Shown in pieces: positions 5,857 through 12,953 of a stretch of DNA of 19,636 nucleotides. How positions within the stretch are numbered: position 1 is the stretch's first letter; each line of letters opens with the position of its first letter. Source of the stretch: Holophagales bacterium UBA2201 (lineage in GTDB: Bacteria > Acidobacteriota > Thermoanaerobaculia > UBA2201); assembly GCA_002327305.1 (NCBI GenBank), contig DCUZ01000077.1, positions 1-19,636 of the forward strand, read 5' to 3'. The notes under the pieces were generated by a model. The model was given only the letters and a program-made list of their open reading frames with translations, was not told where the DNA came from and searched no databases. Made by a program: the position numbers and the translations under genes.

Positions 5857-6930
5857 ATGCCGAAGACCATCATCTATGAAGCCATGACCGAAAAACTGGA
5901 AATTCTCGCCCCCGACGGGACGGTGGACGAGCAGCTCCTCCCACCCCTGTCACAGGAGGAGGTGCTGGGGCTTTACCGGGACATGCTCACCCTCCGGGCC
6001 TTCGACGACAAGGCCTTGAAACTCCAGCGCCAGGGACGGATGGGGACCTGGGCCTCCACGCTGGGGCAGGAGGCGGCGCAGGCCGGCCTGGCGAAAAACC
6101 TCACGCGGGCCGACTGGCTGGCCCCTACCTTCCGCGAGAGCGGGCTGATGCTCCTCTTCGGCGTCCCGGCGGTGAACCAGTACGCCTACTGGAAGGGGGA
6201 CGAGGCCGGGTCCCTATTCCCCGAAGGGGTGAACTGCCTCCCCCCCTCCGTCCCCATCGCCAGCCAGCTCCTCCACGCCGTCGGCATTGGGATGGCCCTT
6301 CAGAAGAAGGGCTCCGACGGGGTGGCCGTGGGGTTCGGCGGCGACGGCTCCACCTCCGAGGGGGACTTCCACGAGGCCCTCAACTTCGCCGGCGTCTTCG
6401 GCGCCCGCACCCTCCTCTATGTCCAGAACAACCAGTGGGCCATCTCCGTCCCCTTCAAGCGGCAGACCGCCGCCGGGAGCATCGCCCAGAAGGCCCACGC
6501 CTACGGCATCCCGGGCCTCCAAGTGGACGGCAACGACCCCTTCGCCGTCTACGCGGGCACGAAGGCGGCGCTGGACCATATCCGGGCCGGGAAGGGGGCC
6601 TACCTGGTCGAGGCCCTCACCTACCGGATGCAGAGCCACACCACGGCCGACGACCACACCCGCTACCGCACCCCCGAGGAGACGGCCCTTTGGGCCGAGC
6701 GCGAGCCGGTGCGCCGGACGCGGCTTTATCTCGAAAAGAAGGAATGGTGGGATGAGCAGAAAGAGGCGGCCCTCCAGGAGGAGCTGGCGGCCGCCGTCGA
6801 GGGGTGGGTGAAGGAGTTGGAGGCCCGGCCGGCGCCCAAGCCGGAGGACATGGTGGCCTTCATGTACCAGGAGATGCCCTGGCACCTGAAGGAGCAATAC
6901 GAGTTCCTGAAAGCGGAGGTGAAACGGTGA
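5857..6930 (+). CDS. pdhA: Pyruvate dehydrogenase E1 component, alpha subunit
   Basis: The 357-residue protein is the thiamine-diphosphate-binding alpha chain of a two-subunit (alpha2beta2) 2-oxo acid dehydrogenase E1. The ThDP motif starts at Gly162-Asp163-Gly164 (GGDGSTSEGD) and ends at Asn191-Asn192 (YVQNNQWAIS). RTFD-like LRAFDDKAL is at residues 47-55, and the SHTTADDHTRYR loop with His261 is the conserved phosphorylation-loop region. Length and motifs fit the Bacillus-type PdhA or branched-chain E1alpha. Three more genes follow without a gap, which makes the pyruvate complex more likely than a branched-chain one, but substrate choice cannot be proven from sequence. It is the first gene of the operon. 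The stop TGA overlaps the GTG start of the beta subunit. Confidence 0.93.
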   Translation: MPKTIIYEAMTEKLEILAPDGTVDEQLLPPLSQEEVLGLYRDMLTLRAFDDKALKLQRQGRMGTWASTLGQEAAQAGLAKNLTRADWLAPTFRESGLMLLFGVPAVNQYAYWKGDEAGSLFPEGVNCLPPSVPIASQLLHAVGIGMALQKKGSDGVAVGFGGDGSTSEGDFHEALNFAGVFGARTLLYVQNNQWAISVPFKRQTAAGSIAQKAHAYGIPGLQVDGNDPFAVYAGTKAALDHIRAGKGAYLVEALTYRMQSHTTADDHTRYRTPEETALWAEREPVRRTRLYLEKKEWWDEQKEAALQEELAAAVEGWVKELEARPAPKPEDMVAFMYQEMPWHLKEQYEFLKAEVKR

Positions 6931-7931
6931 GCGCCGCGAAAGAGCAGGAAGAGACCAAGAAATTGACCCTGGTGCAGGCGGTGCAGGACGCCCTGCGCAC
7001 GGAGATGGAATTGGACGAGCGCGTCCTGGTGATGGGCGAGGATGTCGGCCGCGACGGCGGCGTCTTCCGCGCCACCGAAGGATTGCTCGACCAGTTCGGC
7101 CCCGAGCGCGTCATGGACACCCCCCTGGCCGAGAGCGGCATCGTGGGGACGGCCCTCGGGCTCGCCGTGGCCGGCTTCCGCCCCGTGGCGGAGATCCAGT
7201 TCATGGGGTTCGTCTATCCCGCCATCAACCAGCTGTTCGCCCACGTGGCGCGGTTCCGCAACCGTTCCCGCGGCCGGTACCCCCTGCCGATGGTGGTCCG
7301 CATGCCCTACGGCGGCGGCATCCACCCCCCCGAGCACCACTCGGAGAGCTACGAATCCCTGTTCCTCAACACGCCGGGGCTGAAGGTGGTGGTCCCCTCC
7401 ACTCCCACCGACGCGAAGGGGCTCCTCATCCAGGCCATCCGGGAGGAGGACCCCGTCATCTTCCTGGAGCCCAAGCGCATCTACCGCGCCTTCCGCGAGG
7501 AGGTCCCGTCCGGGGCCTACACCATCCCCCTGGGGGAACTGCGCGTGGCCCGCGAGGGGAGCGATGTCACCCTCATCGCCTGGGGCGCGATGAGCCGCGT
7601 CGTATTGGAGGCCTCCGAATTCCTGGTCAAGGACGGGGTATCGGCCGAGGTGCTGGACCTGCGCACCCTCAACCCCCTCGACCTGGACGGCATCCTGGAG
7701 AGCGTGCGCAAGACGGGGCGGGCCGTGGTGGTCCACGAAGCGCCGCGCAACACCGGTTTCGGCGCCGAGATCGCCACCCTCATCCACGAGCGGCTCCCGC
7801 TGGAACTGGAGGCCCCCGTGGCGAGGGTGACGGGGTTCGACTGCGTCTTCCCGTTCCCCATGACCGAGGAGCACTACCTTCCCACCCGCGACCGGGTCAT
7901 CGCCGCGGTGAGGAAGACGCTGGATTTCTAA
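6927..7931 (+). CDS. pdhB: Pyruvate dehydrogenase E1 component, beta subunit
   Basis: The 334-residue protein shows transketolase central and C-terminal domains: VLVMGEDVGRDGGVF near residues 33-47, DTPLAESGIVGTALG near 64-78 with the Glu that activates ThDP, and PPEHHSES near 135-142. The C-terminal domain begins around VTLIAWGAMS. I chose the GTG at 6927 because it lies in the GTGA overlap with the alpha gene and GGAGGT is 6 nt upstream at 6915-6920; the upstream open frame (from 6804) lies inside pdhA and has no similarity. The beta chain completes the E1 active site and docks on the E2 subunit-binding domain. An 11-bp gap with GGAGG leads to E2. Confidence 0.93.
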   Translation: MSAAKEQEETKKLTLVQAVQDALRTEMELDERVLVMGEDVGRDGGVFRATEGLLDQFGPERVMDTPLAESGIVGTALGLAVAGFRPVAEIQFMGFVYPAINQLFAHVARFRNRSRGRYPLPMVVRMPYGGGIHPPEHHSESYESLFLNTPGLKVVVPSTPTDAKGLLIQAIREEDPVIFLEPKRIYRAFREEVPSGAYTIPLGELRVAREGSDVTLIAWGAMSRVVLEASEFLVKDGVSAEVLDLRTLNPLDLDGILESVRKTGRAVVVHEAPRNTGFGAEIATLIHERLPLELEAPVARVTGFDCVFPFPMTEEHYLPTRDRVIAAVRKTLDF

Positions 7932-7942
7932 GGGAGGCAAGC

Positions 7943-9301
7943 ATGGCATTCGAGTTCAAGTTCCCCGACGTGGGGGAAGGGATCCACGAAGGGCGCATCG
8001 TCGAGTGGCTCGTGGTGGAGGGCGATACGGTCAAGGTGGACGCCCCCCTGGTGAAGGTGGAGACCGACAAGGCCGTGGTTGAATTGCCCTCCCCGGAGGC
8101 CGGAACGATCCTGAAGATCCACTTCCCCCCCGACAGCGTCATCCATGTCGGGGATGTCATCGTGACGATCGGCACGGCGGGCGAGAAGGCTGAAGGCTCA
8201 AGGCTGAAGGCGGAAGGAGAGAAACAGGTGGAAGGCGGAAGGGGGAAGGGGGAAGGAGAACCTGCCCTCTCCGAACCCCGAACTCCGAACTCCGAACCCG
8301 CCTCACTCGAAACTCGAAACTCGAAACTCGAAACTACGGCGTCCGCTGCGCGGCCGCCGGCCACCCCCCGGACGCGCGCCCTGGCCCGCAAGCTGGGCGT
8401 GGACCTGGCGGCGGTGACGGGTTCCGGAAAGCACGGCCGGATCACGGATGAGGACGTGAAGCGTGCCGCCGAAGGCGGCGCGCTGGCGGAAGGCGGAAGG
8501 CTGAAGGCTGAAGGTCCCCCCACCCCTTCCGATCTCCGAACTCCGAACTCCGAACTGTTCAAACTCGAAACTCGATACTCGAAACTCGAAACTTCCGAAT
8601 CGGTCGAGCGCGTCCCGGCCACTTATCTCAGGAAGAAGATCGCCGAGCACATGGTCGCCTCCCAGCGCACCTCGGCCCAGGTCACCCACGTGGACGAGAC
8701 CGATGTGACGGAGCTCTTCGCCCTCTACCGGCAGGCCAAGGAAGAATACCGGGAGAAGCACGGGTTCAACCTCACCGTCCTCCCCTTCTTCATGAAGGCA
8801 CTGGTCGCCGCCCTGGCGGAACACCCCCTCTTCAACGCCTCCTACGACGAGGCCGCGGGGGAGATCGTCCACCACAAGCATGTGCACATCGGCCTGGCCG
8901 CCGACACCCCCGAGGGGCTGGTGGTCCCCGTGGTCAAGCACGCCCAGGCCAAGAGCATCGTGGCCATGGGCGCCGAGGTGGCGGACCTGGCCGCCAAGGC
9001 GCGCGAGCGCCGCCTGACCCTCGAGGAGATGAAGGGGGCCACCATCACCATCACCAACATCGGCCCCCTGGGGGGCCTCATCGCCACCCCCATCCTCAAT
9101 CAGCCCAACCTGGCCATCCTCGCCCTGGGCGAGATCAAGGACCGTCCCGTGGTCGTGGACGGCGCCATCGTCGTCCGGAAAATGATCTACCTTTCCCTCA
9201 CCTTCGACCACCGCATCATCGACGGCGCGGAGGCCGCCCGGTTCGTGCGCCGCCTGGGCCGGATCCTCGCCAAGCCGGGGCTCCTCCTGGCGGGGGCGTA
9301 G
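7943..9301 (+). CDS. pdhC: Dihydrolipoamide acetyltransferase E2 with repeat-encoded linkers
   Basis: The 452-residue protein has one lipoyl domain at residues 2-78 with Lys43 in VETDKAVVEL as lipoylation site, a peripheral subunit-binding domain at about 137-176 (TPRTRALARKLGVDLAAVTG and beyond), and a catalytic domain at about 222-452 with LTFDHRIIDG (His423, Asp427). It transfers acetyl groups from E1 to coenzyme A and forms the core of the complex. Both linkers, residues 82-134 and 180-220, are unlike the usual Ala/Pro-rich linkers. Each is charged and made from the same three heptamer arrays, giving AEG-RLKAEG, then RTPNSE, then LETR-SKLET in the same order. All three domains remain in frame, so the gene looks functional. 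Four base pairs separate it from the E3 gene. Confidence 0.93.
   Translation: MAFEFKFPDVGEGIHEGRIVEWLVVEGDTVKVDAPLVKVETDKAVVELPSPEAGTILKIHFPPDSVIHVGDVIVTIGTAGEKAEGSRLKAEGEKQVEGGRGKGEGEPALSEPRTPNSEPASLETRNSKLETTASAARPPATPRTRALARKLGVDLAAVTGSGKHGRITDEDVKRAAEGGALAEGGRLKAEGPPTPSDLRTPNSELFKLETRYSKLETSESVERVPATYLRKKIAEHMVASQRTSAQVTHVDETDVTELFALYRQAKEEYREKHGFNLTVLPFFMKALVAALAEHPLFNASYDEAAGEIVHHKHVHIGLAADTPEGLVVPVVKHAQAKSIVAMGAEVADLAAKARERRLTLEEMKGATITITNIGPLGGLIATPILNQPNLAILALGEIKDRPVVVDGAIVVRKMIYLSLTFDHRIIDGAEAARFVRRLGRILAKPGLLLAGA
8185..8335 (+). repeat. Composite heptamer repeat in E2 linker 1
   Basis: Three 7-bp families follow each other. GAAGGCT-type units (five at 8185-8219, four more at 8231-8258, variants GAAGGCG, GAAGGGG, GAAGGAG) come first. 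CTCCGAA-type units (four at 8269-8296, one of them CCCCGAA) come next. CTCGAAA (four and a partial at 8306-8335) comes last. The period of 7 does not match the codon period, so only steps of three units keep the reading frame. The encoded peptide repeats with a period of seven residues. Confidence 0.9.
8489..8593 (+). repeat. Composite heptamer repeat in E2 linker 2
   Basis: The same three families occur in the same order and orientation as in linker 1. GAAGGCG/GAAGGCT units fill 8489-8516 (four), CTCCGAA fills 8534-8554 (three), and CTCGAAA/CTCGATA fills 8564-8593 (four and a partial). The encoded peptide parallels linker 1: GGRLKAEG, LRTPNSEL, LETRYSKLET. Confidence 0.9.
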
Positions 9302-9305
9302 GGCC

Positions 9306-10733
9306 GTGGTCGTCGGGTCGGTTTCCAAGGGTTGCCAGGTCGCGGTCGTCGGCGCGGGGCCGGGCGGCTACCTCGCCGCCATACGCCTCGCCCAACTGGG
9401 GAAGGACGTCATCCTCGTCGAGCGCAACGCTGCTCTCGGCGGCGTCTGCCTCAACGAGGGGTGCATCCCCTCGAAGGCCCTCCTCCACGCCTCCGATTTC
9501 TACCAGGAGGCCCAGCACGCCGGGGTCTTCGGCATCACCATCCCCGAGGTGGGGCTGGACATGGGGCGCCTCATCGCCTGGAAGGACGGCGTCGTCAAGC
9601 GCCTCACCGACGGCATCCGCTTCCTCATGGACAAGAACAAGGTGGAGGTGGTGCGCGGGACCGCGCGGTTCGCCTCCGACCGGCGGCTTGAAGTGGAGGC
9701 CGAGGGGACGATGAGCGTCATCGACTTCGAGTCCGCCGTCATCGCCACCGGCTCCTCCATCCGCGCCCTCCCCGCCATTCCTTACGACGGTATTACCGTC
9801 ATCGGCTCCTCCGAGGCTCTCCAATTGAAAGAGGTCCCGAAGCGGATGGTCATCATCGGGGGCGGCTACATCGGACTCGAGATGGCCTCCGTCTACGCCA
9901 AGCTCGGCAGCGCCGTGGAGCTCATCGACCCCCTCCCCGCCCTCGTTCCGCTCATGGAAAAAGAGGTGGGCGAGGCCCTCACCCTCCGATTGAAGGCCCT
10001 CGGCGTGAAATTCCACCTTAACGCCGCCGCCACCGCCTTCAGGGCCGGAAGCCCCGCCGTGGTCACCGTCCAGGACCGGACAACGAAAGAAACAGCCGAC
10101 CTGGAGGCCGAGGTGGTCCTCGTCTCCGTGGGGCGCATCCCCAATTCCGCCGGCCTGGGGCTGGAAGCCATCGGGGTGAAGATGGACGATCGTGGGTTCA
10201 TCGCGGCCAACAACCGGATGGAAACCAGCGTCCCCGGCATCTACGCCATCGGCGACGTCATCGGCAACCCCATGCTGGCCCACAAGGCCTACCGCGAGGC
10301 CAAGGTGGCCGCCGAGGTGATCGCCGGAAAACCCGAGGCCTTCGACAACCTGGTCATCCCCGCCGCCATCTACACCGACCCCGAGGTGGCCTGGGCGGGT
10401 ATCACGGAGAAGGAGGCGAACGACCGGGGGATCAAGGTGATCACCGGCACCTTCCCCTTCCGCGTTTCGGGCCGCGCCCTCACCCTCAACGCCCCCGACG
10501 GCTTCGTCAAGACCATCGCCGACGCCAAGACCCAGGAACTGCTCGGCGTGGTGATGGTGGGGCACGGCGTCTCGGAATTGATCGCCGAAGCGGCCCTGGC
10601 CATCGAGGCGCGCCTCTACCTCGACGACCTGAAAAGGGTCATCCACCCCCACCCGACGATGTCCGAGGCGATCCTGGAATCTGTTGATGCGGCCCTGGGT
10701 GAGGCCGTGCACATGGTGCCCGTCAAGCGCTGA
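9306..10733 (+). CDS. lpdA: Dihydrolipoyl dehydrogenase (E3)
   Basis: The 475-residue FAD/NAD(P)-dependent disulfide reductase has an FAD-binding VVGAGPGGYLAA near residues 14-25, the redox-active pair Cys48/Cys53 in GGVCLNEGCIPSKAL, an NAD-binding VIIGGGYIGLEMAS in the middle, AIGDVIG for the FAD domain, and the C-terminal active-site HPHPTMSEA with His449 and Glu454. It reoxidises the dihydrolipoyl group of E2 and reduces NAD+. The start is a GTG at 9306, four bases after the E2 stop, with a G-rich stretch upstream as a weak Shine-Dalgarno. It closes the operon. A perfect inverted repeat, AAGCGCT-G-AGCGCTT, spans its stop codon. Confidence 0.94.
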   Translation: MVVGSVSKGCQVAVVGAGPGGYLAAIRLAQLGKDVILVERNAALGGVCLNEGCIPSKALLHASDFYQEAQHAGVFGITIPEVGLDMGRLIAWKDGVVKRLTDGIRFLMDKNKVEVVRGTARFASDRRLEVEAEGTMSVIDFESAVIATGSSIRALPAIPYDGITVIGSSEALQLKEVPKRMVIIGGGYIGLEMASVYAKLGSAVELIDPLPALVPLMEKEVGEALTLRLKALGVKFHLNAAATAFRAGSPAVVTVQDRTTKETADLEAEVVLVSVGRIPNSAGLGLEAIGVKMDDRGFIAANNRMETSVPGIYAIGDVIGNPMLAHKAYREAKVAAEVIAGKPEAFDNLVIPAAIYTDPEVAWAGITEKEANDRGIKVITGTFPFRVSGRALTLNAPDGFVKTIADAKTQELLGVVMVGHGVSELIAEAALAIEARLYLDDLKRVIHPHPTMSEAILESVDAALGEAVHMVPVKR

Positions 10734-10739
10734 GCGCTT
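10725..10739. repeat. Inverted repeat across the E3 stop codon
   Basis: AAGCGCT-G-AGCGCTT has perfect 7-bp arms around a single base, with the TGA stop inside. No T run follows. It may be chance or a short 3' end structure. Confidence 0.35.
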
Positions 10740-10746
10740 CGCGCGC

Positions 10747-10770
10747 GGGAAGGCGGGAAGGCGAAAGGCC
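10747..10770 (+). repeat. Short 8-bp tandem GGGAAGGC x2 plus GAAAGGCC
   Basis: Two exact copies at 10747-10762 and one degenerate copy lie just after the PDH operon. The units resemble the GAAGGC heptamers inside the E2 gene. Confidence 0.45.
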
Positions 10771-10784
10771 GGAATGTCCCACCG

Positions 10785-10831
10785 CCTGCATCAGTGCGCT
10801 GCGCCCCTGGACAGGGGCCGCTACCTGCATC
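10785..10831. repeat. REP-like palindrome flanked by CCTGCATC direct repeats
   Basis: GCCCCT-GGAC-AGGGGC at 10803-10818 is followed by CGCTAC and is bracketed by the 8-bp direct repeat CCTGCATC at 10785-10792 and 10824-10831. The stem-plus-GCTAC layout resembles 80-103. The position after the PDH operon would also allow a role at the 3' end. Confidence 0.45.
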
Positions 10832-10836
10832 GCGTC

Positions 10837-10865
10837 TTGCTGAGTTCCCCTGAATCATTTATCCT
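10837..10865 (+). promoter_or_regulatory. Promoter TTGCTG-17 bp-TATCCT before the GNAT gene
   Basis: The -35-like TTGCTG at 10837-10842, a 17-bp spacer and the -10-like TATCCT at 10860-10865 predict transcription from about 10872. The ATG at 10866 would lie before that point, which favours the later ATG at 10884. Confidence 0.45.
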
Positions 10866-10883
10866 ATGGCGGAGGCCTATTTC

Positions 10884-11750
10884 ATGCGCTGCTCCTTCGC
10901 CGACGATCCCACCCTGAGCCCCCGGCTTTTCACCCTGCTGGACCGGGTGTTTCCCGGCATCGGCGGGGCGGCAGCGCACGCCCGCCGCCTGGGCGGCGTT
11001 TGGGAGGAGGCCTCCACGCCGTTCGTCCATTTCGAAAACGGCGAGGCCGTCGCCCATGTCGGCGTCATCGAACTGCCCCTCATCCTGATGGGAAAGGAAG
11101 CGCGCGTGGGTTCCATCCACGGGGTGGCCGCGCACCCGGACCACCGCCGACGGGGCCACTACCGGAAGGTCATGGAGGAGGCGCTGGAACATTGCGCCGG
11201 GCGCTTCGCGACCCTGGTCCTAACCACCGAACACCCGGAGTACTTCAGCCCCTTCGGGTTCCGGGAGGTGCGGGAGCACCGGTTCATCCTTCGGGGAATG
11301 GGGCGGAACGCGCCCGGCGGAGCGCGCCTTCTGGACCTTTCGGACTCCACCGACATCGCCCTCCTCAACCGGCTCCTGGAAACGCGGGAACCGGTCTCGC
11401 GCGTCGTGGGGGTGGGGCCCGAGAAGGCCGTCTTCTGCGTCAACGAGGGGCGCCGCCCGCTCCACTATCTCCCCGACCTCGACACCCTTCTCTGCCTCGA
11501 GCTGGAGGGGAGGGTGCTGCGGCTGTTCGATGTCGTCTCCCCGCGCCTGCCGGCGCTCGATGCCATCGTCGCGCGGCTCCCCCGGCCGGTGGATGAGGTC
11601 ATCCTCCACTTCTCCCCCGACCGCATGGGGGTCCGGGCCCGGTCCGAGGCCTACCTTCTCGACCACGACGGCCCCTCCCATCTGATGGTCCGCGGCGGAT
11701 TCCCCCCCGAAGGCGGACCGTTCACCCTCCCCCGCCCCGCGAGGACATGA
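10884..11750 (+). CDS. GNAT-family N-acetyltransferase
   Basis: The 288-residue protein has an N-terminal GNAT domain. SIHGVAAHPDHRRRGHYRKVM at residues 78-97 holds the acetyl-CoA pyrophosphate loop (RRRGHY in place of the common QxxGxG/A), and EHPEYFSPFGFREV at 116-129 is the YxxxGF-type motif. About 150 further residues follow, as in Eis-like two-domain GNATs, and end in an SCP2-like or second-GNAT fold that I cannot confirm. The substrate is unknown. I chose the ATG at 10884 because GGAGG lies 8 nt upstream; an in-frame ATG at 10866 would add six residues but has no Shine-Dalgarno and abuts the -10 box. It seems to be a single-gene unit. Confidence 0.8.
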   Translation: MRCSFADDPTLSPRLFTLLDRVFPGIGGAAAHARRLGGVWEEASTPFVHFENGEAVAHVGVIELPLILMGKEARVGSIHGVAAHPDHRRRGHYRKVMEEALEHCAGRFATLVLTTEHPEYFSPFGFREVREHRFILRGMGRNAPGGARLLDLSDSTDIALLNRLLETREPVSRVVGVGPEKAVFCVNEGRRPLHYLPDLDTLLCLELEGRVLRLFDVVSPRLPALDAIVARLPRPVDEVILHFSPDRMGVRARSEAYLLDHDGPSHLMVRGGFPPEGGPFTLPRPART

Positions 11751-11764
11751 GGGGAACCGGGCCG

Positions 11765-11793
11765 TTGATTCCCCCGCTCCCCTGTGCTACCCT
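11765..11793 (+). promoter_or_regulatory. Promoter TTGATT-17 bp-TACCCT, leaderless
   Basis: The -35-like TTGATT at 11765-11770, a 17-bp spacer and TACCCT at 11788-11793 put the expected transcript start on or next to the A of the ATG at 11800. No Shine-Dalgarno is visible. Confidence 0.5.
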
Positions 11794-11799
11794 GCCGCC

Positions 11800-12093
11800 A
11801 TGACCTGCGAACATCTGCGCGCTCTGGAGCAAGCCATCCTCGAAAGCGGCATCCGGGAGACCTCCCGCGGCCAGGCGTGGTCGGAGAACTGCCGCGAGTG
11901 GGTCTATTTCCACTGTTTCATCGCCACCGCCGCGGTGCGGGAGCGGTTCCCGCTCGAGGGGTGCGTCCGTGACCATGAACACCGCGGCACGCACGACGGT
12001 TCGGAACGGGGCTTCATCTGCGAGCAATGCCACGACGGACTGATGGGATGGATCGAGCCGGCGCCCGGAGTGCCGGTGTTCCCCCAAGCGTGA
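11800..12093 (+). CDS. Small Cys/His-rich protein of unknown function
   Basis: I cannot name this 97-residue protein. It has six Cys and seven His: Cys3, His5, Cys31, His38, Cys39, Cys55, His59, His61, His65, Cys74, Cys77 and His78 are visible in motifs such as CEHL, NCREWVYFHC, DHEHRGTHDG and CEQCHDG. CxxCH at 74-78 together with the DHEHRGTH stretch suggests a metal site, probably zinc. Despite the CxxCH there is no signal peptide, so a c-type haem is unlikely. From memory, proteins with the pattern CEHL...GQAWS.NCREWVYF...DHEHRGTHDG occur in several phyla as conserved hypotheticals. It is the first gene of a set whose next two genes start at GTGA overlaps. Its stop is inside the GTGA used by the phosphodiesterase gene. 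Confidence 0.8.
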   Translation: MTCEHLRALEQAILESGIRETSRGQAWSENCREWVYFHCFIATAAVRERFPLEGCVRDHEHRGTHDGSERGFICEQCHDGLMGWIEPAPGVPVFPQA

Positions 12094-12953
12094 GGGCGCG
12101 CCGCCGGACCCGGCTGGTCCTCCTGGCGGCCCTCCTTCCGGCCCTGGGCGCCGCCCTTTGGCAGACCAAGGCCGGCCGGTGGGCCGAACAGGCCGTGGAA
12201 CTGGCGAGGGCGGAGCGGGGTCCGTCCGGCCACCGCGGGGACGCCCGGACGGCGGCGGGCCTGCCGCGCCTCATCGCCCACGCGGGCGGGGCGGCGGGGG
12301 GGACGGCCTATTCCAATTCCCTCGAGGCCCTGGAGGAAAATTACGCCCGGGGCCTGCGCGCCTTCGAGGTGGACCTGGAGTGGACCCGCGACGGCCGCCT
12401 CGTCCTGGTCCACGACTGGGACTTCCGCTTCCGCCTCCTGTTCCCCGCGGCCGGCGCCGGGGTCCCCACGCGGGACGGGTTCCTCGGCCTCCCCATGGCC
12501 GGCGGCCTCACCCCCCTCGACCTCGACGGGCTCGCGGCGTGGCTCGACGGGCATCCCGACGCCCTGGTCGTCACCGATGTCAAACGGGACAACCTCCGCG
12601 CCCTCGAACGGATCGCGGCGGACCACGCCCGCCTCCGGGACCGCATCATCCCCCAGATCTACGCCTTCGACGAATACGGCCCCGTCCGGGCCCTCGGCTT
12701 CCGCTCCATCCTCCTCACCCTTTACCGGCGGCCCTATTTCGACGGCCTGGTGGTCCGCTTCGCCCGCGGCCGGGACCTTGCCGGGGTGGTGATGGATTCC
12801 GGGCGCGCGGCGGGCGGGCTGGCCGGGCGGCTGGCCTCCGGGGGGGTCCCGGTCTTCGTCCACACGGTCAACGATGCCGCCGAGCGGCGGCGGCTCGAGG
12901 CCGCCGGGGCGTACGGCATCATGACCGACACCCTGGCGGAGGGGGGTCCGTGA
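12090..12953 (+). CDS. GDPD/PI-PLC-like phosphodiesterase, putatively membrane-anchored
   Basis: The 287-residue protein starts with an Arg-rich stretch and a hydrophobic segment (residues 8-24), consistent with a signal anchor. The body matches a glycerophosphodiester phosphodiesterase-like TIM barrel: LIAHAGG with His64, NSLEAL, FEVDLEWTRDG with Glu93 and Asp95, LVHDW with His108, VTDVK with Lys165, and FVHTVND with His258 near the end. The usual HRG of the family is HAGG here, so this is a divergent subgroup. It probably hydrolyses a phosphodiester at the periplasmic side, but the substrate is not defined. I chose the GTG at 12090 because it overlaps the preceding stop as GTGA; the frame is also open upstream to 12027, within the preceding gene. 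The stop overlaps the kinase start in the same way. Confidence 0.75.
   Translation: MRARRRTRLVLLAALLPALGAALWQTKAGRWAEQAVELARAERGPSGHRGDARTAAGLPRLIAHAGGAAGGTAYSNSLEALEENYARGLRAFEVDLEWTRDGRLVLVHDWDFRFRLLFPAAGAGVPTRDGFLGLPMAGGLTPLDLDGLAAWLDGHPDALVVTDVKRDNLRALERIAADHARLRDRIIPQIYAFDEYGPVRALGFRSILLTLYRRPYFDGLVVRFARGRDLAGVVMDSGRAAGGLAGRLASGGVPVFVHTVNDAAERRRLEAAGAYGIMTDTLAEGGP

Noticed and set aside
8185..8593. Frameshift or misassembly inside E2
   Set aside because: Lipoyl, subunit-binding and catalytic domains are all in one frame with intact motifs on both sides of each repeat block.
7897..9328. Minus-strand frames through E2 with FEFRVSS-type repeats
   Set aside because: They are the reverse reading of the heptamer arrays in the E2 linkers; E2 itself has all domains and motifs on the plus strand.
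9216..10712. 498-codon open frame opposite the E3 gene
   Set aside because: It is Gly/Asp/His-rich antisense shadow of a clear dihydrolipoyl dehydrogenase gene; no motif was seen.
12158..12949. Long N-terminal extension of the uridine-kinase frame
   Set aside because: The extension is an Arg/Pro/Gly-rich shadow of the phosphodiesterase gene; the GTGA overlap and G-rich Shine-Dalgarno at 12950 fix the start.
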